Below, one piece after another: positions 15,582-23,608 of a stretch of 64,000 nt of DNA. Numbering within the stretch: the stretch's first letter is position 1; every line of letters starts with the position of its first letter. The notes beneath the pieces were generated by a model. It saw only the letters and a list, made by a program, of their open reading frames with translations. It was not told the DNA's origin and did not search any database. Origin of the DNA: Lachnospiraceae bacterium (GTDB lineage: Bacteria > Bacillota > Clostridia > Lachnospirales > Lachnospiraceae); contig CAAGQC010000096.1 of assembly GCA_900771995.1 (NCBI GenBank), positions 6,416-70,415 on the forward strand. Reading direction: 5' to 3'. A program made the position numbers and the translations under genes.

Positions 15582-18551
15582 CTATACAAAATCTTTCTCG
15601 GTAAGGATGATCATATCCTCATCGTCATATCTTCTGGCAAACAGAACATCAAAGAAATGCTTTAATGTCTTCTTATTTGCATGATATATTGCCTCATCCA
15701 CGATCTCTTTTACATCTACTACCGTAACCACATGATCTATGGTCTGCATATCCTCAATTCTGGTGTGCAGTGCCAGCACGCCGAGTTCGTCAATGGAGTA
15801 CTCCATCTCCCGGGCATATTGTCTTCCGAACGCTACCAGGGTATCATTGCTGAGCGCTTCCACATCCATTCTTGCGGTAAAGCTTTCTCTTAATTTCTCA
15901 TGCTTTTCCAGGAATTTATCAATATCCTTCTTCGTATCTTCCAGAATGATGACGATTCCCTGGCTCTCCTGCTGTAATGCCTTGTGCAGGGCATTCACAG
16001 TAGCATCGTTCATCTCGGATGCCTTGCAGATAATGAGCGCGCCGTTTTTCAGTTTGGATATCGTATCCGCAGTATCCTTCTTATTCAATGCATGTCCGGA
16101 GATCTTGGCTACTTTTCCGGAGAAATTGCTGTCTTCCGCCTGAATCTCGCGGACCATGTTCTTGGCCAGAGACAGAGTGTCCATGCCTTCTTCACCGGTG
16201 ATGATCACATTGCCGGTATAGGCAGCCAGACTGATGTTATCAATAGCCTTGACCAGCTGTTCTCTTGCGGATTTGCTCTGAATAAAGGGAGCGTACAGTT
16301 CTCTCTCTTCTCTGGTAAGCGCACGAACCTTTGCCTTGTCTCTCTCTACCGCAGGGCGCTCCGGCTGTTCAGGTTCTTCCTGAGGTTCCACAGTCTCAGA
16401 TTCTTCGACGGGTTCTTCCCCGGTCACTTCCTCATCCACAGGCTCCTCTGCCTCTTCGGCGGGTTCTTCTGCCGGCTCCTCGTCCGTCATTTCTTCCGGC
16501 TCCGCCGGTTCCTCCTCTGCGATCTCTTCCGGTTCGTAGTTTTCTGCTTCCGGTTCTTCCGTCTCTTCGATCGCTTCCGACTCCGGCTCGTATGCGGGTT
16601 CTTCCTCAAGTTCTTCTACGGTATCTTCTTCCGCATCCTCTTCCGGAAGTTCTGCAGGCTCCTGCGCCGGTACTTCTTCCTCTGCGGGGGCAGCCTCCGG
16701 CACCTCTTCTGCCGTATCCGCCGCTTTTTCCTTCTCCAGCTTCTCCAACAGGCCATCTCTTACCGCCTGTTCAAACTCTGTGAACATGGCGCCGGTCTGC
16801 TGCAGTACATGCTGACGAACCTCTTCTTCTCTCTTCTCCAGGTTCTCCTTCTTCTTACGTTCCCACTCTGCCAGAATATCCTCGATATTCATCTGTCCGG
16901 TAATCTGCTTCTCGATGCTCTCCGCCTCCGGCATTACCAGACTGATCTGACCGTCGGATTCCTGTGCCAGTACATTGGCCAGTTCCTTGGGTGGCTCTAC
17001 GGGAGCAGCCGGGGTTGCCGGTGCCACAGGGGCTGCCGCTGCCGGTGCCGTAACTTCATGAATCTCCTGTGCCTGCGGCCCGGGAACTTCCGGCGCCTTC
17101 TGTGCTTCCGGTTCCTTTACGATTTCCTGTGCTTCCGATGCCTTCTGTACTTCAGATATCTCCGGTACTACATCGACTCTCTTTGCGGGAACCGGCTCCT
17201 CGGGCAGAATCTCTTCCGTCTCTACCTGCGGCACCTGTGACAGATCGCCGATCTCTCCGGTCTCCCCAAAGAATACTTCCGAACTTTCCATCTGTTCCGT
17301 CTCCGGCTCCAGATCATCCTCGCTGACATCCGCGATCTCCGGATAGTCCAGAGATTCCGTGTCAGAATCCCCCGGATCGATCATCGGTGCCACAATGGAA
17401 CGGGTAATGGACTCCGAATTGTCTTTGGCATGATCCTCACCCAATACTTCCCGCAGTCCTGCTGCCAGTTCCGCCTGCAAATTGATCGTATTATACTGAC
17501 CCACATCCATGGTCTTCACATGGATATCAAAATCATTCTCCACCGGCTGTGCGGGAGTCTGCTGTACCGGCTCATAGACTCTGGTATCCTCCGGCACCTG
17601 ATCATAGGCCGGATTCTGTACGTAACCCTGATTCTGGTCGTAGCCTCCGTCCTGCCCATAGCCCTGGTTCGGGTCATAGCCTCCGTCCTGTGCATAGCCC
17701 TGGTTCGGATCGTAGCTTCCATCCTGTGCGTAACCCTGGTTCGGATCATAGCTTCCGTCCTGTGCGTAACCCTGGTTCGGATCATAGCTTCCGTCCTGTG
17801 CATAGCCCTGATTCGGGTCATAGCTTCCGTCCTGTGCATAGCCCTGATTCGGGTCGTAATTTCCATCCTGTGTATAACCCTGCTGCGCATAACCGGGATC
17901 CTGCGCGTAGTTCCGGGAATACTGCTGCGTGCCGGGCGCATCAAAACGATGATCGTATTTTTCCTGCTGTTCCGGTGTCAGCGGCTGATGGAGCATCTTT
18001 AACTCCATTGCCTTAATGACGTATTTGCCCTCACCAAACCAGAGGATCAGTTCATCACATTCCTCTACACATCTGGCAGCAAGTCCCACTCTGTGATACA
18101 GATAAGCCAGCTCATAGGCCCATTTTTCTCTGTAATCTCTCTTTTTCAGTTCTTCCAGAACGGCAATGCGCTCCTCCAGACTGACGTCCTGTGCCTCGTA
18201 TAATTTGTACTGTAAAATATATCTGCCGGGATCCTTAGGAGCCACCTGCACGAATTCTTTATAATATTCGATAGCCTGTACATACTCTTCCATCTTAATG
18301 GAAAGTTCACACAGGGAATAGCAGATCGTTCTGCCTCCCGGACGTCTCTCGTATGCCAGAAGCAGCATATCCCTGGCATCTTCGTATCTTCGGTTGATCT
18401 TGTAAAGGTCACTGATGGTACACAGCATCATTACACTTTTTACTCTGCGCCAGTCAATGGTATCGGCGATCTCTGCAGCCTGCGCATATTCCCCACGGCT
18501 GATCAGTTCTTTGATTTCTTCCGCTCTTAATTTATATTCACTCTTATCCAA
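15582..18551 (-). CDS. large TPR / 12-residue-repeat / degenerate AAA-like protein
   Basis: 989 residues in three parts. Residues ~1-205 are TPR-like helical repeats (LYKINRRYEDARDMLLLAYERRP). Residues ~225-310 are seven tandem 12-residue units of the type GYAQDGSYDPNQ, followed by a long Glu/Pro-rich acidic linker to ~740 (runs of EEPAEPEE). The last ~240 residues resemble a CbxX/SpoVK-type AAA+ domain (NVIITGEEGMDTLSLAKNM at the Walker A place, GALIICKASEM as Walker B-like strand) but lack the Lys-Thr of Walker A. The start is TTG with GGGAG ahead. No membrane segment or signal peptide is seen. Function is unknown; a cytoplasmic scaffold is possible. Confidence 0.7.
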   Translation of the reverse strand: MDKSEYKLRAEEIKELISRGEYAQAAEIADTIDWRRVKSVMMLCTISDLYKINRRYEDARDMLLLAYERRPGGRTICYSLCELSIKMEEYVQAIEYYKEFVQVAPKDPGRYILQYKLYEAQDVSLEERIAVLEELKKRDYREKWAYELAYLYHRVGLAARCVEECDELILWFGEGKYVIKAMELKMLHQPLTPEQQEKYDHRFDAPGTQQYSRNYAQDPGYAQQGYTQDGNYDPNQGYAQDGSYDPNQGYAQDGSYDPNQGYAQDGSYDPNQGYAQDGSYDPNQGYAQDGGYDPNQGYGQDGGYDQNQGYVQNPAYDQVPEDTRVYEPVQQTPAQPVENDFDIHVKTMDVGQYNTINLQAELAAGLREVLGEDHAKDNSESITRSIVAPMIDPGDSDTESLDYPEIADVSEDDLEPETEQMESSEVFFGETGEIGDLSQVPQVETEEILPEEPVPAKRVDVVPEISEVQKASEAQEIVKEPEAQKAPEVPGPQAQEIHEVTAPAAAAPVAPATPAAPVEPPKELANVLAQESDGQISLVMPEAESIEKQITGQMNIEDILAEWERKKKENLEKREEEVRQHVLQQTGAMFTEFEQAVRDGLLEKLEKEKAADTAEEVPEAAPAEEEVPAQEPAELPEEDAEEDTVEELEEEPAYEPESEAIEETEEPEAENYEPEEIAEEEPAEPEEMTDEEPAEEPAEEAEEPVDEEVTGEEPVEESETVEPQEEPEQPERPAVERDKAKVRALTREERELYAPFIQSKSAREQLVKAIDNISLAAYTGNVIITGEEGMDTLSLAKNMVREIQAEDSNFSGKVAKISGHALNKKDTADTISKLKNGALIICKASEMNDATVNALHKALQQESQGIVIILEDTKKDIDKFLEKHEKLRESFTARMDVEALSNDTLVAFGRQYAREMEYSIDELGVLALHTRIEDMQTIDHVVTVVDVKEIVDEAIYHANKKTLKHFFDVLFARRYDDEDMIILTEKDFV
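17628..17879 (-). repeat. seven tandem 36-bp repeats inside the TPR-AAA gene
   Basis: Seven in-frame 36-bp units encode 12-residue repeats: one GYTQDGNYDPNQ, four GYAQDGSYDPNQ, one GYAQDGGYDPNQ and one GYGQDGGYDQNQ. A degenerate eighth unit (GYVQNPAYDQ) lies on the low-coordinate side. Neighbouring units differ at only a few silent positions, so copy number may vary between strains by slippage. Confidence 0.95.
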
Positions 18552-18631
18552 GGTATTTCGCTCCCTTAACCTTTTCTTGTCCTAAGTTCCTTATTTCCCC
18601 CAAAGCAGACTATCCCACTTTTTTCTTATTC

Positions 18632-18661
18632 AGTGTACCATAGTACCTATTAATATGTCAA
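18632..18661 (-). promoter_or_regulatory. sigma-A type promoter for the TPR-AAA / glgB transcript
   Basis: On the minus strand TTGACA (18656-18661) and TACACT (18632-18637) are 18 bases apart, and TGG directly before the -10 resembles an extended -10. It lies about 80 bases ahead of the TTG start at 18551. Confidence 0.65.
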
Positions 18662-18687
18662 AATCAAACTGGGCAAAATGTATAGAA

Positions 18688-18720
18688 ACCGCCCCGTGGG
18701 ATCTTAGCCACGGAAGCGGT
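18688..18720 (-). terminator. stem-loop overlapping the dacF stop codon
   Basis: Arms ACCGCTTCCGTGG and CCCACGGGGCGGT pair with small internal mismatches. The first arm encodes the last codons of the carboxypeptidase, and its TAA lies in the loop. A weak U-rich tail (TTTCTATACATTTT) follows on the minus strand. Confidence 0.6.
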
Positions 18721-20407
18721 TGGATTTCTTGGGTTTCTGACGTTTTTTCGCCTGTCGTATCGCTTCTTTGCGTCGATTGCGAAGATCCTGATCTACCGAG
18801 TGATACCGGGATCTGGACCGGTTCCTTCTGCGGTTGAATTTCCAGGTCAGGCGGGTACTGCGATGTGCGAAATGATAATTCTTGAAGAACGCCCGCAGCA
18901 GCAATGCAAGGAAAATCAGTACCGCAATTCCTACGATACAGAAAAATACCTTTACCACGTTAATGAAAATAACCGCCGGACCGCCGGAAGCGTTATTTTC
19001 TTCCTCGGGGGATGTCTCCTGCGCAGCCGTCGGAATGCCGCCGTTGTTGCCGGTTTTATCTCCTGCCTCTTCGGTTGTCTCAATGCTGTTTTCCTCTGTG
19101 GCTGCTGTGTCGGACTGCGTCTCATCGGCCGCACCGCTTTCCTCTGTTGCCTCTGCGGTCTCCGCCGTATTCTCCCGGAAGACACTGCTGCCTTTTTCTG
19201 CCGCTGTAAAGTCCAGGGATGCCGTTCCCAGCACCACATCATTGTAAGTGTAGGTGATCACTGCCACCTGTCCGGGCTCCGTATCATCATAGGAAATACC
19301 GGACACCGCATCCTGAAAAGTAATGGTGTTCGGCAGAGTGATGCAATCCGTCTGGTTCAGCTCCAAAATCGGTTTGGAATTGCCGAAAATGTCATTTCCG
19401 CTGTAAAAAGACCCCGCATTTTCAATGTTGTACTTGGTCTCCGTCTGAGAAATGTTCACTCTCTGGAAATTGCTGAAACCGTAGTCGAACAAAGCAATCG
19501 TATCTTCATAATAATTCGGATTTTCGTCCTTCATGACCACACAGATCAGCTTCATGCCGTCTTTTTCCGCGCAGGACACCAGCGTACTGCGGGCAGCATC
19601 GGTATAACCGGTCTTACAGCCCACCAGATACGGGTAAGCATATTTGCCGCCGGGGATCAGTTCCATCTTATTGACTTCCATAATATCATCCGGCTGCCGC
19701 TCCGAAGGTAAAATATGCAGCATATGGGTCATTGTCATCTTGCATAATGCTTCGTTGGCAAAAAAGGCCTTGCCGATCATGGCCAGATCGTAGGCACTGG
19801 TGTAATGATTCTCATTGGGAAGCCCGTTGGGATTGACAAAATTGGAATCCACGCAGCCCAGTTCCTTCGCTCTCTCGTTCATGATCGGTGCAAAATCCTG
19901 CCAGGTCGTTCCGGAAATATGCTCTGCCACCGCAAAAGACACCTCATTGGCCGAGCGGATCAGAATAGCATTCAGACACTCCTCCATGGTCAGCCGCTCA
20001 CCAGGGTCGATGGCGATATGGTTGCTTCCCGGATCAATGTCATGTACCGCATCATAAGAGAAATCTACGATTTCGTCCATGCTGCAGCGCTCTGAGGCAA
20101 TCAATGTTGTCAGAATCTTGGTGGTACTGGCAGGATATTCCTGCTGGTGAATATTCTTGGCATAGAGGATCGCTCCGGTATCCGCATCCATCAGGATCGC
20201 AGACTCTGCGCTGACTACCGGTCCTGTAGGCCAGTTCTCCACCGCATTGGACTGCACGGCCAGTGACTGATTACGGGCGATATTCTCCTCTTTAATAGTC
20301 GCCGCAGAGACACTCATTCCCTGAGATGCAAAAAGGCAGAGGGCGCTGATTCCCATCACTGCCTTTGTTAAAAAACTTCTATATGAAAAATGCCTGAAAA
20401 GCTGCAT
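18704..20407 (-). CDS. D-alanyl-D-alanine carboxypeptidase (DacF type) with C-terminal membrane anchor
   Basis: About 567 residues. An N-terminal signal peptide (FLTKAVMGISALCLFASQGMSVSA) precedes an S11 peptidase domain with all three penicillin-binding motifs: S94-T-T-K97, S152-A-N154 and K265-T-G. A C-terminal beta domain follows, then a Glu/Thr/Ala-rich linker (~460-500), a membrane helix (VVKVFFCIVGIAVLIFLALLL) and a very basic tail of about 55 residues. It trims the terminal D-Ala of peptidoglycan stem peptides outside the cell. Ordinary S11 enzymes end in a short amphipathic anchor, so the helix plus basic cytoplasmic tail is an elaboration. SD AGGAAGGA fixes the ATG at 20407. Confidence 0.9.
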   Translation of the reverse strand: MQLFRHFSYRSFLTKAVMGISALCLFASQGMSVSAATIKEENIARNQSLAVQSNAVENWPTGPVVSAESAILMDADTGAILYAKNIHQQEYPASTTKILTTLIASERCSMDEIVDFSYDAVHDIDPGSNHIAIDPGERLTMEECLNAILIRSANEVSFAVAEHISGTTWQDFAPIMNERAKELGCVDSNFVNPNGLPNENHYTSAYDLAMIGKAFFANEALCKMTMTHMLHILPSERQPDDIMEVNKMELIPGGKYAYPYLVGCKTGYTDAARSTLVSCAEKDGMKLICVVMKDENPNYYEDTIALFDYGFSNFQRVNISQTETKYNIENAGSFYSGNDIFGNSKPILELNQTDCITLPNTITFQDAVSGISYDDTEPGQVAVITYTYNDVVLGTASLDFTAAEKGSSVFRENTAETAEATEESGAADETQSDTAATEENSIETTEEAGDKTGNNGGIPTAAQETSPEEENNASGGPAVIFINVVKVFFCIVGIAVLIFLALLLRAFFKNYHFAHRSTRLTWKFNRRRNRSRSRYHSVDQDLRNRRKEAIRQAKKRQKPKKSNRFRG

Positions 20408-20436
20408 GTATAAATCCTTCCTGATATCTTCAACAT

Positions 20437-20480
20437 AAAATGGTGTATGATAATACGCATTCTTTATCATACACCATTTT
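20437..20480. promoter_or_regulatory. perfect 16-bp inverted repeat in the dacF leader
   Basis: Arms AAAATGGTGTATGATA and TATCATACACCATTTT surround a 12-base loop, 30 bases ahead of the dacF start and 70 bases after the end of the phosphodiesterase gene. It may end the phosphodiesterase transcript or be an operator or leader hairpin of dacF. No U-run follows the stem, so a control site is as likely as a terminator. Confidence 0.55.
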
Positions 20481-20549
20481 ACTTAAAAACCAAAGTCTTA
20501 TCTCTATTTTTTACTTCTTTTTAAGACCTTCCGTGGACAATGTCATTCT

Positions 20550-21098
20550 CTATACGGAATATCGTAAATGTTCCTGTCCGTCGAAATCCTTCCACACAAA
20601 ATCTTTCCCTTCCCAGATCATGTAACCGTGCCAGCTTTCTTCCTTCGGAATCGACACGGAACCGGGATTCATGCAGATATACTGTTCTGCCTCGTGAACG
20701 ACGCATTTCGGCACATGGGTATGTCCGTGCAGTAAAATATCTCCGGGGTGCAGCGGCGGCAGCTTCTGTTCATTATAGACATGGCCATGGGTGGCATAGA
20801 CCGCCAGGGTTCCTTCCGCCAGCACGCAGTAATCACTAAGCACCGGGAATTCCAGCACCATCTGATCCACCTCCGTATCGCAATTCCCACGGACACAGTA
20901 GATATCTTTTTTCCGCTCGTTCAGTAAAGCGATCACTTCCCTGGGGGCGTAATCTCTGGGCAGATCATTTCTGGGGCCGTGGTATAAAATATCTCCCAGT
21001 AAAAGCAGCCTGTCGGCCTTTTCCTCCGTATATGCTTCCAACAGTTTCCGACAGTAATATGCCGATCCGTGAATATCCGATGCAATCATCCATTTCAT
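20550..21098 (-). CDS. YfcE/MJ0936-type metallophosphoesterase
   Basis: About 182 residues. The family's metal ligands are in place: ASDIHGS near the N-terminus, LLGDILYHGPRN, VRGNCDTEVD, and the C-terminal YATHGH and LLHGHTHVPKC motifs, ending with CMNPGSVSIPK. YfcE-type proteins hydrolyse phosphodiesters in vitro, with unknown natural substrate. The ATG at 21098 (MKWMIAS) is chosen because GGAGGAG lies nine bases ahead; upstream codons are not protein-like. It is divergent from trmB, and the two promoters share their -35 areas. Confidence 0.88.
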   Translation of the reverse strand: MKWMIASDIHGSAYYCRKLLEAYTEEKADRLLLLGDILYHGPRNDLPRDYAPREVIALLNERKKDIYCVRGNCDTEVDQMVLEFPVLSDYCVLAEGTLAVYATHGHVYNEQKLPPLHPGDILLHGHTHVPKCVVHEAEQYICMNPGSVSIPKEESWHGYMIWEGKDFVWKDFDGQEHLRYSV

Positions 21099-21119
21099 AA
21101 GTCTTCTCCTCCTACTGTC

Positions 21120-21171
21120 AGTATAATCCCCCGCCCGGTGACTTGACAAGCTTTCTCAGATAAAGTACATT
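21120..21171. promoter_or_regulatory. overlapping divergent promoters for the phosphodiesterase gene and trmB
   Basis: Minus strand: TTGTCA (21144-21149), 18 bases, TATACT (21120-21125). Plus strand: TTGACA (21143-21148), 17 bases, TACATT (21166-21171). The two -35 boxes lie on the same bases of opposite strands, so polymerase can occupy only one at a time. Confidence 0.6.
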
Positions 21172-21208
21172 GACAATACAGATTACTATAAGAAAGGCTG
21201 AGATTACC

Positions 21209-21853
21209 ATGAGGTTACGAAATATTACCGGTTCCCGGGAAGTCATTGCGGAAAGTCCCTTTGTCGTACCGGAAGATACTTTGGAGGCATGCCCCGGAAC
21301 CTGGCATGAGATTTTCAGAAACGATCATCCGATCCATATTGAGATTGGTATGGGAAAAGGACGTTTCCTGCACACCCTTGCCAGTCAGAACCCGCAGATC
21401 AATTATGTGGGAATTGAGAAATATTCCAGCGTATTGCTCCGCGCGATCCAGAAAATGGAAGAGGACGAGCTTCCGAACCTGAAATTTATCCGTATGGATG
21501 CGGAGGATATCGATAAGGTTTTCGGAAAGGGGGAAGTGGATCGCATTTACCTGAATTTCTCCGATCCCTGGCCCAAGGACCGCCATGCGAAGAGGAGACT
21601 TCCTTCCAGACAGTTTCTGGCACGCTACGATGTGATTCTGAAAAAAGAAGGCACACTGGAATTCAAGACGGACAATCGCCCGTTGTTTGATTTTGCGGTA
21701 GAGGAGCTGGAACCCGCCGGCTGGAAAGCACAGGTGATCACTTACGATCTGCATAACGATGCGGCACTGATGGAAGGGAATGTCATGACCGAATACGAGG
21801 AAAAGTTTTCCTCCGTCGGCAATCCCATCTGCAAATATATCATTTACAGATAA
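21209..21853 (+). CDS. trmB: tRNA (guanine-N7-)-methyltransferase
   Basis: About 214 residues. It has the TrmB layout: the SAM-binding motif HIEIGMGKGRFL, the motif YVGIEKYSSVLLRAI, and the signature LNFSDPWPKDRHAKRRL before FLARYDVILKKEGTLEFKTDN. It forms m7G46 in the variable loop of tRNAs. I chose the ATG at 21209 (MRLRNITGS) with AGAAAGG upstream; the longer reading adds 13 residues of poor quality. It is followed by the thioredoxin gene on the same strand. Confidence 0.95.
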   Translation: MRLRNITGSREVIAESPFVVPEDTLEACPGTWHEIFRNDHPIHIEIGMGKGRFLHTLASQNPQINYVGIEKYSSVLLRAIQKMEEDELPNLKFIRMDAEDIDKVFGKGEVDRIYLNFSDPWPKDRHAKRRLPSRQFLARYDVILKKEGTLEFKTDNRPLFDFAVEELEPAGWKAQVITYDLHNDAALMEGNVMTEYEEKFSSVGNPICKYIIYR

Positions 21854-21916
21854 AGCCCGGAATATAGAATCTTATTTTTGAGATACTATCAACAGATGAC
21901 AGAAAGGAAGGATACT

Positions 21917-22237
21917 ATGGAATATACGTTTACCGTTGCTAATTTTGAGGAAGAAGTTCTGAACTCCGCCCTGCCCGTTCTGGTAGATTTCTACGCAGAC
22001 TGGTGCAATCCCTGCAAGATGATGGCTCCTACCGTAGCCAAGCTGGCAGAAGCTTACGAGGGAAAAGTAAAGGTCGGCAAGATCAATGTGGATGAGAACA
22101 TGACCATCGCCCAGAAATATCGCGTGGCAAGCATTCCGAATTTTGTAATCTTCAGAGACGGCCAGCCCGTGGCCAACTTCGTCGGCGCCATGTCCGAGGC
22201 AGACTTCCGCCAGAAGCTGGAGCAGGCGATTCTGTAA
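21917..22237 (+). CDS. thioredoxin-family protein
   Basis: 106 residues with a complete thioredoxin fold: DFYADWCNPCKMMAP with redox cysteines Cys30 and Cys33, the cis-Pro segment VASIPNFVIF, and a C-terminal helix. The active site is CNPC in place of the usual CGPC, which would be expected to alter redox potential a little. SD AGAAAGGAAGGA fixes the start at 21917. A strong terminator follows. The nearest neighbour, trmB, is unrelated in function. The role is probably general cytoplasmic disulfide reduction. Confidence 0.92.
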   Translation: MEYTFTVANFEEEVLNSALPVLVDFYADWCNPCKMMAPTVAKLAEAYEGKVKVGKINVDENMTIAQKYRVASIPNFVIFRDGQPVANFVGAMSEADFRQKLEQAIL

Positions 22238-22250
22238 ACACAAGATCTTA

Positions 22251-22293
22251 AAAACCGGGTACGGTGAGAAATATCTCTGCCGTACCCGGTTTT
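22251..22293 (+). terminator. rho-independent terminator after the thioredoxin gene
   Basis: Perfect 14-bp arms AAAACCGGGTACGG and CCGTACCCGGTTTT begin 14 bases past the thioredoxin stop. The T-rich end of the second arm serves as tail. The site directly abuts the end of the uvrA-like remnant on the other strand. Confidence 0.9.
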
Positions 22294-22554
22294 CTATCTA
22301 TCTTTCTTCTTTGGTAATGTAATAATACTGTCCGCATCCGCCGCAATCTGCTCCGGGGTTCCCACGGCAACGACTCTGCCGCCGTCTGAAATGATTCACA
22401 AATAGATTCTGCCATGGGACGCATCTCTTCCGGCAGAGAATCCGGCGATCCCCACAATTTTGTGCAGGGGAACATCCACATCTATATTTTTCAGGTTATG
22501 AACCCTTGCACCTCTTACTTTGATATGCTTTGGCTCATTGTTTTCGTTTTCCAT
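22294..22554 (-). pseudogene. internally deleted uvrA-like gene (both ends kept)
   Basis: The first ~40 residues from the ATG at 22554 match the start of UvrA-type proteins (KHIKVRGARVHNLKNIDVDV, then VGIAGFS just before Walker A). The reading then leaves the family and stops at a TGA. In the next stretch the C-terminal end of the same family follows (DGGRVVAVGTPEQIA) and ends at TAG 22294. About 600 or more residues, including all ATP sites, are missing. SD AAGGAG and the start codon survive. The parent was probably a UvrA paralogue of the resistance or repair type. Confidence 0.75.
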
Positions 22555-22584
22555 GACCGTACTCCTTGTCTTTTTCTTCCGTTT

Positions 22585-23496
22585 TTAAAACAGATCCAAC
22601 ATATTGTCCAGATAGATTTCTTCTCTGACCTGCAGCTGATACTCCGGTTTCGTCATATAATACAATAAAAATTCCAGGATCAGTGCGCTGCCCAGTCCCC
22701 GCCCCTCGATCTTATAATTGGAAAATCCCATGGGCAGATAACTCTTCTGAATGTCTTCCACGCTGATAAATCCGGGATTTTTCATGGCTTTGGAGAAACG
22801 ATACCCTTCCTCCGCCCCCGGAGAAACGCAACAAAAATCCGGATCTTCTCCCAGATTCCTTCGGCTGACCGCTTCGTAGCATTCCTTCCTGTCCTTACAG
22901 CCGAAATAACAGCATTCATTGCACAGGAATTCCACTTTGTCTTTCTGCGGTTCTGTCAGCGTATTTAATTTTTCGAAAGGCTTGTTCAGGCGAAAATCCG
23001 GTACGACATAGCGAAAATCGTCTCTGTCGATTTCCTTTTTTAACGCTTCAAAATCTGTCAGAACCTTCGTAGTGGAGGATACCAGATAAAGTTCCGGATA
23101 ATGACTTTTCAGATACTGTAACAGCAGTTCCGAATGGACGATCACACCATTCTCCGGGGTTGCATTTTCCGCAAACAGGGTGCAAAGTTCATTGCATTTT
23201 CTATCCGAAAGATGTTCCTCGATAAGCTTTGAATTACTGAAGGTCAGGCGGGCTGAAATACCATATTCCTGTAACAATGCCAGTACTTCCCCGGCATCGT
23301 GATCCTCCATCGACACACGTCCGCCGCCCCAGATGCAGTCCGGCGGGGCTCCGTAGATGGAACCGATGTCGCACCAGTCGTAAAAATATTCCCGATGCTC
23401 CCGGAACAGCGGCAGGAATATCCGGTATAATTCATAGAATTCAAACAGACCGGGAAGATGGTAATAGGCGGTTTGTTTATTCATGCTTCCTTTCAT
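22585..23496 (-). CDS. peptidase U32-like protein with a cysteine cluster, function unknown
   Basis: 303 residues, soluble. It has an alpha/beta-barrel-like pattern and a cysteine-rich segment (FLCNECCYFGCKDRKEC) after RYVVPDFRLNK, reminiscent of U32-family proteins, in which conserved cysteines hold an Fe-S cluster. YLVSSTTKVLTDFEAL and PPDCIWGGGR are other well-preserved blocks. The ATG at 23496 has SD GGAGG. It stands upstream of the uvrA remnant, and no pathway is suggested by neighbours. I do not recognise the exact family; the U32 link is a resemblance in layout, not a proven relation. Confidence 0.55.
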   Translation of the reverse strand: MKGSMNKQTAYYHLPGLFEFYELYRIFLPLFREHREYFYDWCDIGSIYGAPPDCIWGGGRVSMEDHDAGEVLALLQEYGISARLTFSNSKLIEEHLSDRKCNELCTLFAENATPENGVIVHSELLLQYLKSHYPELYLVSSTTKVLTDFEALKKEIDRDDFRYVVPDFRLNKPFEKLNTLTEPQKDKVEFLCNECCYFGCKDRKECYEAVSRRNLGEDPDFCCVSPGAEEGYRFSKAMKNPGFISVEDIQKSYLPMGFSNYKIEGRGLGSALILEFLLYYMTKPEYQLQVREEIYLDNMLDLF

Positions 23497-23608
23497 TCTG
23501 TTTCCTCCGTATTATTCCTGTTTTCCCTGATGTGTCATTGTTACTTCCTCCACGAGCTGCTCCGGCGGGATTACCATATAATGTTAAATATGCCTAACCA
23601 TAGGTGTA

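Noticed and set aside
15984..17240. 418-codon plus-strand open frame opposite the TPR-AAA gene
   Set aside because: Phe/Leu/Arg-rich translation produced by the reverse complement of the Glu/Pro-rich coding region; an artefact.
17628..17879. CRISPR array
   Set aside because: The 36-bp periodicity is striking, but there are no spacers; the units are contiguous coding repeats in frame within one protein.
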